DNA from: Actinomycetota bacterium
Lineage (GTDB): Bacteria > Actinomycetota > Actinomycetes > Nanopelagicales > Nanopelagicaceae
Length of the DNA stretch: 12,772 nucleotides
Direction: 5' to 3'
NCBI GenBank assembly: GCA_010028225.1
Contig: RGOY01000021.1
Span: 1-12,772 of the forward strand
The position numbers and the translations under genes were made by a program. This document shows, piece after piece, positions 1 through 7,546 of the stretch (position 1 is the first letter of the stretch; every line of letters starts with the position of its first letter). The notes beneath the pieces are model-generated. The model ran no database searches. It was not told where the DNA came from and worked only from the letters and a program-made list of their open reading frames with translations.

Positions 1-359
1 ACCGAGCAGGTGCCAGAAACTTTGGCAAAGGAGAGTGATCCACTTCCTGAGCCGCCACTGGTGGAAAGAGCTAAGACCTCGCCATAGGCAATCGTGCTGG
101 TGGTGATGGCAAGGGACGATTGCGATGCCTTGGAGAAAGTAAATGTTAACGAGGTACTTGTTGCTGACTCATAGTTGGTATCAGTAGCAACAGTTGCTGC
201 AATGAGACAGGTCCCAGATGTCGATGCGCTCAGTGTTGCCGTTGCCGAGGTGGAGTCCGAGAGTGCGCACCCTGTTGCTGTCCCACCTGCTGCGATGGAG
301 TAGGTGACAGCTCCAGTTCCACTCTTTCCACTCGTGCTCATTGAAAGTGCTTGCGAGTA
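1..359 (-). repeat. Tandem Ig-like repeats in the surface protein
   Basis: Two similar segments are seen in the translated minus strand. One begins at 359 (YSQALSMSTSGKSGTGAVTY) and the other at 86 (YGEVLALSSTSGGSGSGSLS). They are spaced 273 bp, or 91 residues, apart. Each has a Tyr-initiated strand, a Ser/Thr/Gly-rich turn and a later Cys (TGCAL, SGTCS). The second unit is cut by the window edge, so the copy number is unknown. The units have diverged at DNA level, so these are protein-domain repeats rather than a recent duplication. Confidence -1.
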
Positions 360-2957
360 GGGATAGGTCTTTGATGAAGTGCCGAGAGAGGAGAGGGTGA
401 TTGATTGCGTGCCTTTGCTAATGACGATCGAGAAAGTCGAAGTTGTGACTGAAGCTGTCGAAGAGTCCGTGACTGAAATGGTGATAGGTGCTGAAACAAT
501 TTGTGTTGGAGTTCCTGAAATTAGGCCGGTTGAAGCATTGAGGGTAAGACCCGTGGGCAATACGCCGCTTGCGATAGCGAAGGTATTTCCACCTGAGCCA
601 CCGGAGGTACTCACCGTTAGTGAATACGAGGAACCGTAGCGCCCTGACAACCCTGATACAGGAGTCGTGATACCGAGCGTTGATGCCCATAAAGCATAGA
701 GTGAGAAATTAGAACTTTGGCCATGGGCATAGGGAAATGAAATTGCAGATCCGTTTTGACTTGCTGACCATCCGCCAAATGTGTAGCCAGTTCTTGTCGG
801 TGATCCCGGAGATGCCTCGATGGTTCCATTAGCGAGAGTGCTTCCGGTCTCTATCGCGCTCCCACCCTGAGTGTTGTAGGTGACTGAGAGAGCACTCACT
901 TGATTTCCGTAGAGACGAATTTCGCTCACCGCGACAAGGGGATCATAACCACCGCTCGGACTTCTCGTTTGAGTAAATTTCAATTTGTAGTAGCGATAGG
1001 AGCCAGGTGAGTTAACAGTTTCGTCAGCGTAGTCGGTGAATCTTCCAGTACAAGAACTGGTACAGAGAGTGCCGGGTGGAGACAAGGTGCTGGAGCTATC
1101 AACCAAATTCCAGCCTGCTGACAGTGATGTATTTGAGCCATATAACTCAAACTTAACCGGGTCTCGATTGGAATAATCATTTGCGGTAGTGAGACCAACT
1201 TTCGTCACGGCCCAAGCGCTCTTAAGGTCTATCAACACGCTGGTGTTGAGTCCACCTATAGAGCCCACATCGTTAGCACCATTGTTTTGCGAAGATCCAC
1301 CCCAGTTTAGATATTTGGTAGAGGTGTCGTTATCGAACGCCTTGTTGCAGATCTCATTGGAGGGACTGCCTCCGCCGTGAATCTGATAAGGATTTCCGGT
1401 TCCGGGTGCGGTGCCGCACGCTGTTGCGCCACTGAGTTGCGGGATCCGCACGACAGAACTGTCGGAGACTGTTCCCGTTCCTGCACCATTGACCGCACTT
1501 ACCCGAAACTTATAGGCGATTCCAGCGGTCAATCCCGTGACAATCGCCGACGTTGAAGTTGATACACCGTCGGAGAAAGTTGTCCACGTTGAACCCGCAT
1601 CGCTGGAGTATTGAACAACGTAGTCCGTGATTGAAGCGCCGCCATTGCTGGCAGGTGCGGTCCATGAAACTGTCACCTGACCATTTCCTGCGGTGGGCGT
1701 TCCTATAGTTGGTGCAATCGGAGTCGTTATCGTTGAGTTGTTGGTGACGGATTGATTTGTGAAGGATGCGGCATCGTTTCCCGCAAGATCCTGGATTGCA
1801 TTTGCATCGTCGCTTCCCACTGTGGGATCTGAATATGAGACTGTGATGCTCTGTCCAAGATAGATAGTGCTTGCGAGATTGAGCGTGAGTGATGAATCAG
1901 ATATAGCGACGGAGCTGACGGTAACTGTTTCACTTCCTCCGCGCGTTACGGTAAATCTTGCAGCAGCAGCAGTTGTAGTGGAGAGAGTTTCGTTGTAGTT
2001 CAGCGAAATAGTTGTCCCCGTACTGGGAATGGATGCCGAACTTAGGCTTGGAGCTGTTGTATCAGGGGTGTAACGGATGATGACGATGCCAGAGCCGCCT
2101 GCTCCGCCAAAATCACCAATCCCATTGCCATCCGCACCACCACCGCCACGATTCGCGGCCGCGTCACCGCCTGTTGACCCACCGTCGCTGGCTGTTCCTC
2201 GAGTCCCATTACTGCCGGCACCGCCGCCACCATAGCCAAGTGAACTTCCAGTTATTGAAGAGGAAAGACCGGCACCACCGTTCCTGGAGTCGCCTACTCC
2301 TCCTGCTCCACCCGCACCTCCACCTCCGCCCGTTCCGCAACTTCCACCTGAACACGAACTGCCGTTTGCAGTGCCTTCACCGCCAGCATTTCCATTTCCG
2401 CTAGTTCCGCCGAATCGGCCGGCGTTATTCGCTTGAATGTTGTTTCCAGGTTGGCCAGGTCTCGCTGTCAATGTGGAAAAAGTTGAAGTCTCACCGCGAT
2501 TACCCAAAGCTGGACAAGCGCCAGAACGCGCTCCACCACTTCCTACTACGATGGTCTCGGAAACTCCAGGTGTCACATTGCGATTACCGGTGAGAACTTC
2601 ACCACCACCTCCACCCTGACCCCAATAAACGCCGCAGATTCCGCGAGTACCAGAAGCTCCTCCACCTACGATGAGGTATTGAACTGATGAAGCGCTATCG
2701 GGAACCGTCCACGTCGTTGTCGCTCCTGCATTCTTGAACTCAACAACGCAATCTCCACCAGCAAGGCGATAAGCGACCACGTTCGTCGCATTCCCCACCG
2801 TCTGATTACACACTGATGGACTTGCATGAGGACCTGATGCCGTCACTGTTGCAGCATTGGCGGGTGGTGCCACAACGAGAGAGACCACAGGAAGTAGACC
2901 GAGAAACAGAGAAAGAAGAACTAACTTGCTGGTGCGGGAGGTGGGACTTGAACCCAC
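1..2957 (-). CDS. Large secreted multidomain surface protein, partial (C-terminus beyond left edge)
   Basis: Translating the reverse strand from 2957 to position 3 gives 985 codons without a stop, so the frame continues past the window. Residues 11-35 form a signal peptide: positively charged R8/K11, a hydrophobic core (LVLLSLFLGLLPVVSLVVA), and an ANA-A cleavage site near residue 35. Next, by eye: a glycine-rich domain (about 58-297, closing with GGSGIVIIRYT); an SwmB-like Ig domain (about 298-405, IQDLAGN near its end); fibronectin type III (about 406-502, VTVSWTAPASNGGASITDY); an F5/8C discoidin-like domain (about 525-685, CNKAFDNDTSTKYLNW to VSEIRLYGN); an InlB/Listeria-Bacteroides-type repeat (about 688-757, GYTFGGWSAS); a He_PIG-like putative Ig domain (about 765-843, LPTGLTLNASTGLISGTPT); then Ig-like repeats. 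The likely role is an exported adhesin or glycan-binding protein; the ligand is unknown and the anchor is not visible. The start is uncertain: GTG 2957 or ATG 2999, both inside the tRNA gene, with no good Shine-Dalgarno. No other start precedes the signal peptide. Confidence -1.
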   Translation of the reverse strand, partial: MGSSPTSRTSKLVLLSLFLGLLPVVSLVVAPPANAATVTASGPHASPSVCNQTVGNATNVVAYRLAGGDCVVEFKNAGATTTWTVPDSASSVQYLIVGGGASGTRGICGVYWGQGGGGGEVLTGNRNVTPGVSETIVVGSGGARSGACPALGNRGETSTFSTLTARPGQPGNNIQANNAGRFGGTSGNGNAGGEGTANGSSCSGGSCGTGGGGGAGGAGGVGDSRNGGAGLSSSITGSSLGYGGGGAGSNGTRGTASDGGSTGGDAAANRGGGGADGNGIGDFGGAGGSGIVIIRYTPDTTAPSLSSASIPSTGTTISLNYNETLSTTTAAAARFTVTRGGSETVTVSSVAISDSSLTLNLASTIYLGQSITVSYSDPTVGSDDANAIQDLAGNDAASFTNQSVTNNSTITTPIAPTIGTPTAGNGQVTVSWTAPASNGGASITDYVVQYSSDAGSTWTTFSDGVSTSTSAIVTGLTAGIAYKFRVSAVNGAGTGTVSDSSVVRIPQLSGATACGTAPGTGNPYQIHGGGSPSNEICNKAFDNDTSTKYLNWGGSSQNNGANDVGSIGGLNTSVLIDLKSAWAVTKVGLTTANDYSNRDPVKFELYGSNTSLSAGWNLVDSSSTLSPPGTLCTSSCTGRFTDYADETVNSPGSYRYYKLKFTQTRSPSGGYDPLVAVSEIRLYGNQVSALSVTYNTQGGSAIETGSTLANGTIEASPGSPTRTGYTFGGWSASQNGSAISFPYAHGQSSNFSLYALWASTLGITTPVSGLSGRYGSSYSLTVSTSGGSGGNTFAIASGVLPTGLTLNASTGLISGTPTQIVSAPITISVTDSSTASVTTSTFSIVISKGTQSITLSSLGTSSKTYPYSQALSMSTSGKSGTGAVTYSIAAGGTATGCALSDSTSATATLSASTSGTCLIAATVATDTNYESATSTSLTFTFSKASQSSLAITTSTIAYGEVLALSTSGGSGSGSLSFAKVSGTCS

Positions 2958-3013
2958 ACGTCCGAAGACACAGGTTCCTAAGACCTGCGTGTCTGCCATT
3001 TCACCACTCCCGC
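2930..3013 (-). tRNA. tRNA-Leu (anticodon UAG), CCA encoded
   Basis: The minus strand from 3013 to 2930 folds as a class II tRNA. The acceptor stem pairs GCGGGAG with CTCCCGC, followed by discriminator A and an encoded CCA (2932-2930). The anticodon stem is CAGGT/ACCTG with a 7-nt loop CTTAGGA. Anticodon TAG is at 2980-2978 and reads CUN leucine codons. The variable arm is long (around GTCTTCGGAC), as expected for tRNA-Leu, and the T arm is GTGGG-TTCAAGT-CCCAC. The tRNA is divergent from argS, with 134 bp between them. Its 3' half contains the in-frame GTG and its 5' half the in-frame ATG that open the downstream surface-protein frame. Confidence -1.
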
Positions 3014-3134
3014 GAATGGCAAGAAAAATCTCGCCAGGCCTCATCTCTCAAAGTAGCTTCAAGAAAATAGCCACTTTTCACTCGTAGAAACCGAGGGTAA
3101 GGCTAAATGACAGCCTGGGTAAATGCCTAAACGC

Positions 3135-3148
3135 TACCCTTCACCTGG
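3135..3148 (+). promoter_or_regulatory. Possible argS -10 element for a leaderless transcript
   Basis: TACCCT at 3135-3140 fits the actinobacterial TANNNT -10 pattern. It lies 7 nt before the GTG start of argS, so transcription would begin at or next to the start codon. No Shine-Dalgarno precedes that GTG (TTCACCTG), which is consistent with leaderless translation. No convincing -35 was found at 16-19 bp spacing: ATGACA at 3107-3112 is 22 bp away. The rest of the 134-bp divergent gap (3014-3147) should also hold the tRNA promoter on the other strand, which I could not place with confidence. Confidence -1.
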
Positions 3149-4827
3149 TGAGCGTTGAGAATTCATTAGCAAATTCACTCTCCGCCGCCTTAGAGCGAGC
3201 GGTGGCCTCTGGCGCTCTTGCTGGAGCCCCGACCGACCTCCTCAATCCTGAGAGCATCCCCTTAGAGAGGCCTAAGAATCGTGACCATGGGGATTTTGCA
3301 ACCTCTATCGCACTCGTCCTAGCAAAGAGTGTGGGTAAGAATCCACGCGAAGTTGCCACAGTAATCGCCAAAGAACTCGAAGGCGAGAAGTCGCTGGCAC
3401 GCGTGGAGATTGCTGGCCCAGGTTTTATTAATCTCACTCTCAATAGTGAGAGTCAGGGAGAGATTATCGAATCGATCCATGTGAAGCGAGAAACTTTCGG
3501 AAGAGTGAGCGACCTTGCAGGTGTGAAAATCAACCTGGAATTTATTTCGGCTAATCCCACTGGCCCCATTCATCTTGGTCATACTCGGTGGGCAGCAGTG
3601 GGAGATGCCTTAGGAAGAATTTTGATTGCAGCGGGCGCAGAAGTAACTCGTGAGTTCTATATCAATGATCGCGGTGTGCAGATGGATCTTTTTGGTGCAT
3701 CACTTCGCGCAAGTGCGCTCGGTATCCCGCGCCCTGAAGATGGTTATCAAGGTGCTTATATTGATGAGATTGCCCGCGACATAGTGGGGGAGCATCCGGA
3801 TTATGTGAATCTACCTGAGCAAGAGTCGGTTGTTGCCTTTCGTGAAGCGGGTTATGCCCATCAGTTAGCTCAGCAACAAGAAGTCGTTAAACGCTTCGGC
3901 ACTCATATAGATATCTGGTTCTCTGAACGAGCGCTCCATCAAGGAGACTCAGTCCTCGATTCGACTCTTGATAAATATCGATCTCAAGGCCATGTCTTCG
4001 AATCAGAAGGCGCGCTATGGCTTCGCACTTCGACTTTTGGCGATGATAAAGATCGTGTTTTGAAGAAGTCTTCGGGTGAATACACCTATTTCGCCAGTGA
4101 TACTGCCTATTACTTGAATAAGCGTTCACGCGGTTTTGATATTGCCATCTACATGCTCGGCGCAGATCACCATGGTTATATCGGTCGTCTCAAGGCAACT
4201 GCCGCATGTGCAGGTGATAATCCGGAGTACAACATCGAGATTTTGATAGGTCAGATGGTCAAGGTGATTGAAGGGGGAGAAGAGGTCAAACTCTCCAAGC
4301 GCGCTGGAACCATCGTCACACTCGATGATCTCGTAGAGAAAGTCGGTGTCGATGCTGCGCGCTACACCTTGATTCGATACCCAGTAGAGACGCCGATGGT
4401 CCTCGATGTGGACCTACTGAAGAAAAGAACGAATGAGAATCCGGTCTACTACGTCCAATACGCCCACGCACGAATCTCGGCGTTGCTTCGTAATGCGAGT
4501 GAACTTGGGGTCGCCTTCGGTGCTTCACATCTTGATGCATCACTACTCTCTCATGAGCGAGAGCGAGAATTAATTGGCGCGCTCGCCCAGTTTCCAACGG
4601 TCGTATCAAGCGCTGCCCAAACTCGTGCGCCACATCGCATTGCTCGCTACATCGAAGAACTCGCGGGTACCTATCACGGCTTCTACTCTGATTGCAGAGT
4701 TCTTCCCATGAGTGGTGAGGAAGTGAGCGCACTTCACTCAAGTCGCGTCACGCTCTGCGATGCCACGAGACAAGTTATCGCCAATGCCCTTGACCTACTT
4801 GGTGTCACTGCACCGGAGCGGATGTGA
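3148..4827 (+). CDS. argS: Arginyl-tRNA synthetase
   Basis: Class I aminoacyl-tRNA synthetase that charges tRNA-Arg with arginine in the cytoplasm. The product is 559 residues, normal for bacterial ArgRS. The N-terminal tRNA-recognition domain spans about 1-120. The HIGH signature appears as HLGH at 142-145 within SANPTGPIHLGHTRW. The conserved ADHHGYIGRL is at 339-348, and the KMSKS-equivalent is KLSKR at 381-385 followed by AGTIVTLDDL. The alpha-helical anticodon-binding domain begins near YVQYAHARI (435-443). The start is GTG 3148 with no Shine-Dalgarno, probably leaderless. The gene ends with ATG TGA 4 bp before lysA and carries the lysA ribosome-binding site in its last codons, so it is likely the first gene of an argS-lysA-hom operon. 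No catalytic motif is missing. Confidence -1.
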   Translation: MSVENSLANSLSAALERAVASGALAGAPTDLLNPESIPLERPKNRDHGDFATSIALVLAKSVGKNPREVATVIAKELEGEKSLARVEIAGPGFINLTLNSESQGEIIESIHVKRETFGRVSDLAGVKINLEFISANPTGPIHLGHTRWAAVGDALGRILIAAGAEVTREFYINDRGVQMDLFGASLRASALGIPRPEDGYQGAYIDEIARDIVGEHPDYVNLPEQESVVAFREAGYAHQLAQQQEVVKRFGTHIDIWFSERALHQGDSVLDSTLDKYRSQGHVFESEGALWLRTSTFGDDKDRVLKKSSGEYTYFASDTAYYLNKRSRGFDIAIYMLGADHHGYIGRLKATAACAGDNPEYNIEILIGQMVKVIEGGEEVKLSKRAGTIVTLDDLVEKVGVDAARYTLIRYPVETPMVLDVDLLKKRTNENPVYYVQYAHARISALLRNASELGVAFGASHLDASLLSHERERELIGALAQFPTVVSSAAQTRAPHRIARYIEELAGTYHGFYSDCRVLPMSGEEVSALHSSRVTLCDATRQVIANALDLLGVTAPERM

Positions 4828-4834
4828 TGTGATG
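4815..4834 (+). promoter_or_regulatory. lysA ribosome-binding site and overlapping start/stop cluster at the argS end
   Basis: GGAG at 4815-4818 sits inside the last argS codons. It is followed by ATGTG repeated twice and then ATGAA (4822-4836). The argS stop TGA is 4825-4827. In the lysA frame, GTG 4829 is 10 nt and ATG 4832 is 13 nt after the GGAG. This supports a lysA start here rather than at the upstream in-frame ATG 4760, and it suggests translational coupling with argS. Confidence -1.
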
Positions 4835-6175
4835 AAAGCGCCAATCGCAACTCACGTACTTCCAGCGCATGCATCATTTGATTCTGGAGAGTTAGTTATT
4901 GCAGGGATTTCAGCGACTGAGTTAGCGAAGAAGTTTGGCACTCCTGCATTCATTATCGATGAGGGAGATTTCAATGCGAGGGCGCGTGCATTCAATACCG
5001 CACTCAAGAACGCTATGGGTGATCGGGCTGGCCATTGCTATTACGCTGCGAAAGCTTTTATATCTGTCGAAGTCGCCAAGTGGGTTAATGCCGCTGGGCT
5101 ATCACTAGATGTTTGCACTGGTGGAGAGCTTGAGGTAGCGCTTGCTGCTGGATTTCCCCCTTCGCGAATTGAGTTCCATGGCAATAACAAGTCAGTTCAA
5201 GAGATCAGTCGCGCCATCGAGGTAGGAGTCAGTCACATCGTGGCCGATAGCGAGATCGAGATCGAGCGCATCAATGAGATTGCCGGTAAGCGCGGTGTGA
5301 AGCAGAAGATTTTGATTCGAATCACGCCAGGGGTTGAAGCCCATACTCATCAATACATTGCCACAGCCCACGAGGATGTGAAGTTCGGTTTTTCAATCGC
5401 ATCTGGTGCTGCGATGAAGGCTCTGAGTCTTGCCAAGTCAAGTGCCAATATCGAAGTCGCCGGAGTGCATTTCCATATCGGTTCGCAGATCACCGGACTT
5501 GAAGGTTTTGACCTTGCCATCGCAAGAACTATTGAGTTCTTGGCAGAAGTGAAGCGAGAAATTTCTGAAGAGTTGGCCGAGCTTGTCATTGGTGGGGGAT
5601 TTGCCATTGCTTACCTAGATTCTGACCAAACAATTGATGCCAAGCAAGTGATTGAACATTTAGCAGGTATCGTCAAAGAAGAATGTAAGAAGGCAGGCCT
5701 GGCAGTGCCGTTACTGTCGATCGAACCAGGTCGCGCCATCGTTGGTCCCACAACAGTGACGCTCTATGAAGTTGGAACAGTAAAGAGCGTTGAGCTCGAG
5801 CAAGGTTCACGAAACTACATCGCTGTCGATGGTGGTATGAGCGACAACATCCGCACCTCACTCTATGACGCGCAATACTCGGTCGCCCTCGCCAATCGCA
5901 TCTCGACATCTCCAACGCGAGCGTCACGAGTTGTTGGAAAACATTGCGAGAGCGGCGACATCATCATCCGAGATTGCGAACTCCCGGCTGATATACAACC
6001 CGGTGATCTCCTTGTTACTCCAGCGACTGGCGCTTATGGGCGAAGCATGGCCAGCAACTACAATCATCTCCCGAGACCACCAGTGATCGCTGTTCGAGAT
6101 GGCAGAGCGCGAGTAATCGTGCGCCGCGAGAATTACAGCGATCTCCTATCTCTTGAGGTCGCCAGTGAGGAGTGA
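4832..6175 (+). CDS. lysA: Diaminopimelate decarboxylase
   Basis: PLP-dependent fold-III enzyme that decarboxylates meso-2,6-diaminopimelate to L-lysine, the last step of lysine synthesis. The product is 447 residues from ATG 4832, typical for the family. The PLP lysine is K74 in YYAAKAF. Other signatures are HIGSQ (215-219), the glycine-rich phosphate-binding loop GGGF (254-257), EPGRA (298-302), the substrate/dimer-interface motif CESGD (372-376) and GAY (400-402). The loop reads GGGFAIAY where many homologues have GGGxGI. The in-frame ATG 4760 would add 24 residues read from argS coding sequence that look unlike LysA; GTG 4829 is a one-codon alternative. hom follows after 6 bp. The argS-lysA pairing is a known actinobacterial arrangement. 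Confidence -1.
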   Translation: MKAPIATHVLPAHASFDSGELVIAGISATELAKKFGTPAFIIDEGDFNARARAFNTALKNAMGDRAGHCYYAAKAFISVEVAKWVNAAGLSLDVCTGGELEVALAAGFPPSRIEFHGNNKSVQEISRAIEVGVSHIVADSEIEIERINEIAGKRGVKQKILIRITPGVEAHTHQYIATAHEDVKFGFSIASGAAMKALSLAKSSANIEVAGVHFHIGSQITGLEGFDLAIARTIEFLAEVKREISEELAELVIGGGFAIAYLDSDQTIDAKQVIEHLAGIVKEECKKAGLAVPLLSIEPGRAIVGPTTVTLYEVGTVKSVELEQGSRNYIAVDGGMSDNIRTSLYDAQYSVALANRISTSPTRASRVVGKHCESGDIIIRDCELPADIQPGDLLVTPATGAYGRSMASNYNHLPRPPVIAVRDGRARVIVRRENYSDLLSLEVASEE

Positions 6176-6181
6176 TGTGCG

Positions 6182-7486
6182 ATGAATAAGCGCACCATCA
6201 AAGTTGGAATTCTCGGCTGTGGCATTGTTGGCTCAGAAGTCGCACGTTTGATCGAGTCTGATAAATCAGACCTTAGTGCGCGCTCGGGTGCGACCCTTGA
6301 AGTAGTAGCGATTGGCGTGAGAGATAGTGCCAAAGTCCGCGCAGGAGTTTCGCCGAAATTGCTGACCGATGATCTCGATTCAATCGTTACCCATCCTGAG
6401 ATTGAGATTGTCATCGAAGTGATGGGCGGTATCGATCCTGCTCGTGCACTGATTATGAAAGCTCTCGCTGCTAAGAAATCTGTCGTCACTGCAAACAAAG
6501 CGCTTCTTGCTCTCCATGGCGCAGAGATTTTTGCTGCTGCTAAATCCAACGGAGTAGATCTTTATTACGAAGCGGCGGTTGCAGGAGCTATCCCCATCGT
6601 TCGACCACTTCGAGAGTCTGTCGTTGGAGACAGCGTCCAGCGCGTGATGGGTATCGTCAACGGAACTACCAACTACATCCTCACCAAGATGGATGAAGAC
6701 GGCGCTTCCTATGAAGCAGTTTTGAAAGAGGCACAGCGACTTGGTTATGCGGAGGCAGATCCCACCGCAGATGTCGGTGGAGCAGATGCAGCGGCCAAGA
6801 TCGCGATCCTTGCCTCACTTGCCTTTCACACATCTGTGACTATCGATGATGTATTCACCGAAGGAATTACCTCTCTCAGCTCGAGAGATATCGAGATCGC
6901 TCGAGCAATCAATCACGTGATCAAACTTCTTGCTATCGGTGAAGTAACTGAAAAGGGTGAAGTCTCAGTTCGAGTTCACCCAACTCTCATTCCGCGTAGC
7001 CACCCCTTGGCTGCGGTTCGTAACGCTTTCAATGCAGTATTCGTTGAAGCGAAGTCAGCAGGTGAGTTGATGTTCTATGGCAGGGGTGCAGGGGGTGCTC
7101 CGACAGCGAGCGCAGTTCTCGGCGATCTCGTCGCAATTGCTCGCCACCTCTCTTTTGGGGGACTTGGTGGACGTGAGAGTGACTATGCCGACCTTCCTAT
7201 CGCGAAGATGGACTCGGTAATGACTCGCTATCTGATTCGCCTCGATGTAGCCGATCGCCCTGGTGTTCTTGCCTCGGTTGCCCAGACTTTTGCGAAGCAT
7301 GCAGTGTCAATTCAAACCGTCCGTCAAAGCGGAAGAGGTGAGGATGCAGAGCTTGTCATTATGACTCACTCCGCTCTCGATGGTCATCTCGCTGCCACCG
7401 TTGCTGATATCGCATCTCTCGATGCAGTAAAGAGCGTTGAAAGCGTGCTTCGCGTTGAAGGTGTCGAGTCCTCTAGTGATTCGTAA
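6182..7486 (+). CDS. hom: Homoserine dehydrogenase with C-terminal ACT domain
   Basis: NAD(P)H-dependent reduction of L-aspartate 4-semialdehyde to L-homoserine, the branch point to threonine and methionine. The product is 434 residues, normal for the monofunctional actinobacterial enzyme. The Rossmann motif is G12-C-G14-I-V-G17. NKALLA contains K106, a candidate catalytic lysine by family position. The catalytic domain has EAAVAGAIPIV (130-140), IVNGTTNYIL (158-167) and ADPTADVGGADAAAK with K206. The C-terminal ACT domain spans about 349-430 (RYLIRLDVADRPGVLASVAQ), which in this family commonly mediates threonine feedback inhibition. A clear Shine-Dalgarno GAGGAG (6167-6172) overlaps the end of lysA, 9 nt before ATG 6182. 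The gene is probably cotranscribed with lysA. Confidence -1.
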   Translation: MNKRTIKVGILGCGIVGSEVARLIESDKSDLSARSGATLEVVAIGVRDSAKVRAGVSPKLLTDDLDSIVTHPEIEIVIEVMGGIDPARALIMKALAAKKSVVTANKALLALHGAEIFAAAKSNGVDLYYEAAVAGAIPIVRPLRESVVGDSVQRVMGIVNGTTNYILTKMDEDGASYEAVLKEAQRLGYAEADPTADVGGADAAAKIAILASLAFHTSVTIDDVFTEGITSLSSRDIEIARAINHVIKLLAIGEVTEKGEVSVRVHPTLIPRSHPLAAVRNAFNAVFVEAKSAGELMFYGRGAGGAPTASAVLGDLVAIARHLSFGGLGGRESDYADLPIAKMDSVMTRYLIRLDVADRPGVLASVAQTFAKHAVSIQTVRQSGRGEDAELVIMTHSALDGHLAATVADIASLDAVKSVESVLRVEGVESSSDS

Positions 7487-7504
7487 AGTGATTTCAGCGA
7501 TGAC

Positions 7505-7537
7505 TACTCACATAAAGCTTCTCTCGAAGAGTGAGTA
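7505..7537 (+). promoter_or_regulatory. Inverted repeat / hairpin just upstream of thrC
   Basis: TACTCAC (7505-7511) is perfectly complementary to GTGAGTA (7531-7537). Inside, CTTC (7518-7521) pairs with GAAG (7526-7529) around a TCTC loop, with an asymmetric ATAAAG/A internal bulge. No T-run follows, so it is not an intrinsic terminator. The 3' arm contains GAGTGAG, the only purine-rich stretch close to the thrC start at 7547. The stem could therefore mask the ribosome-binding site or be an operator; neither role is shown. Confidence -1.
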
Positions 7538-7546
7538 TCAATCCTG

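Noticed and set aside
379..2619. Several short plus-strand open frames opposite the surface protein
   Set aside because: They lie antisense to the long minus-strand frame, have no family resemblance or ribosome-binding sites, and reflect its Gly/Ser/Thr-rich codons.
2930..3013. Integrated mobile element at the tRNA-Leu 3' end
   Set aside because: tRNA 3' ends are common integration sites, but no integrase and no second copy of the tRNA end are visible in the window; kept only as a possibility under the overlap finding.
2816..3087. Plus-strand frames across the tRNA, including a CGRWDLNPHVRRHRFLRPACL-like peptide
   Set aside because: This is a translation of the tRNA-Leu antisense strand, a well-known false gene call.
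4316..4741. 141-residue minus-strand frame inside argS
   Set aside because: It lies wholly antisense to a conserved gene, is His/Arg/Ser-rich with no recognisable domain, and has no start signal.
4760..4831. Upstream ATG as the lysA start
   Set aside because: It adds 24 residues read from argS coding sequence that do not resemble LysA and lacks a ribosome-binding site; GGAG at 4815 supports a start at 4829 or 4832.
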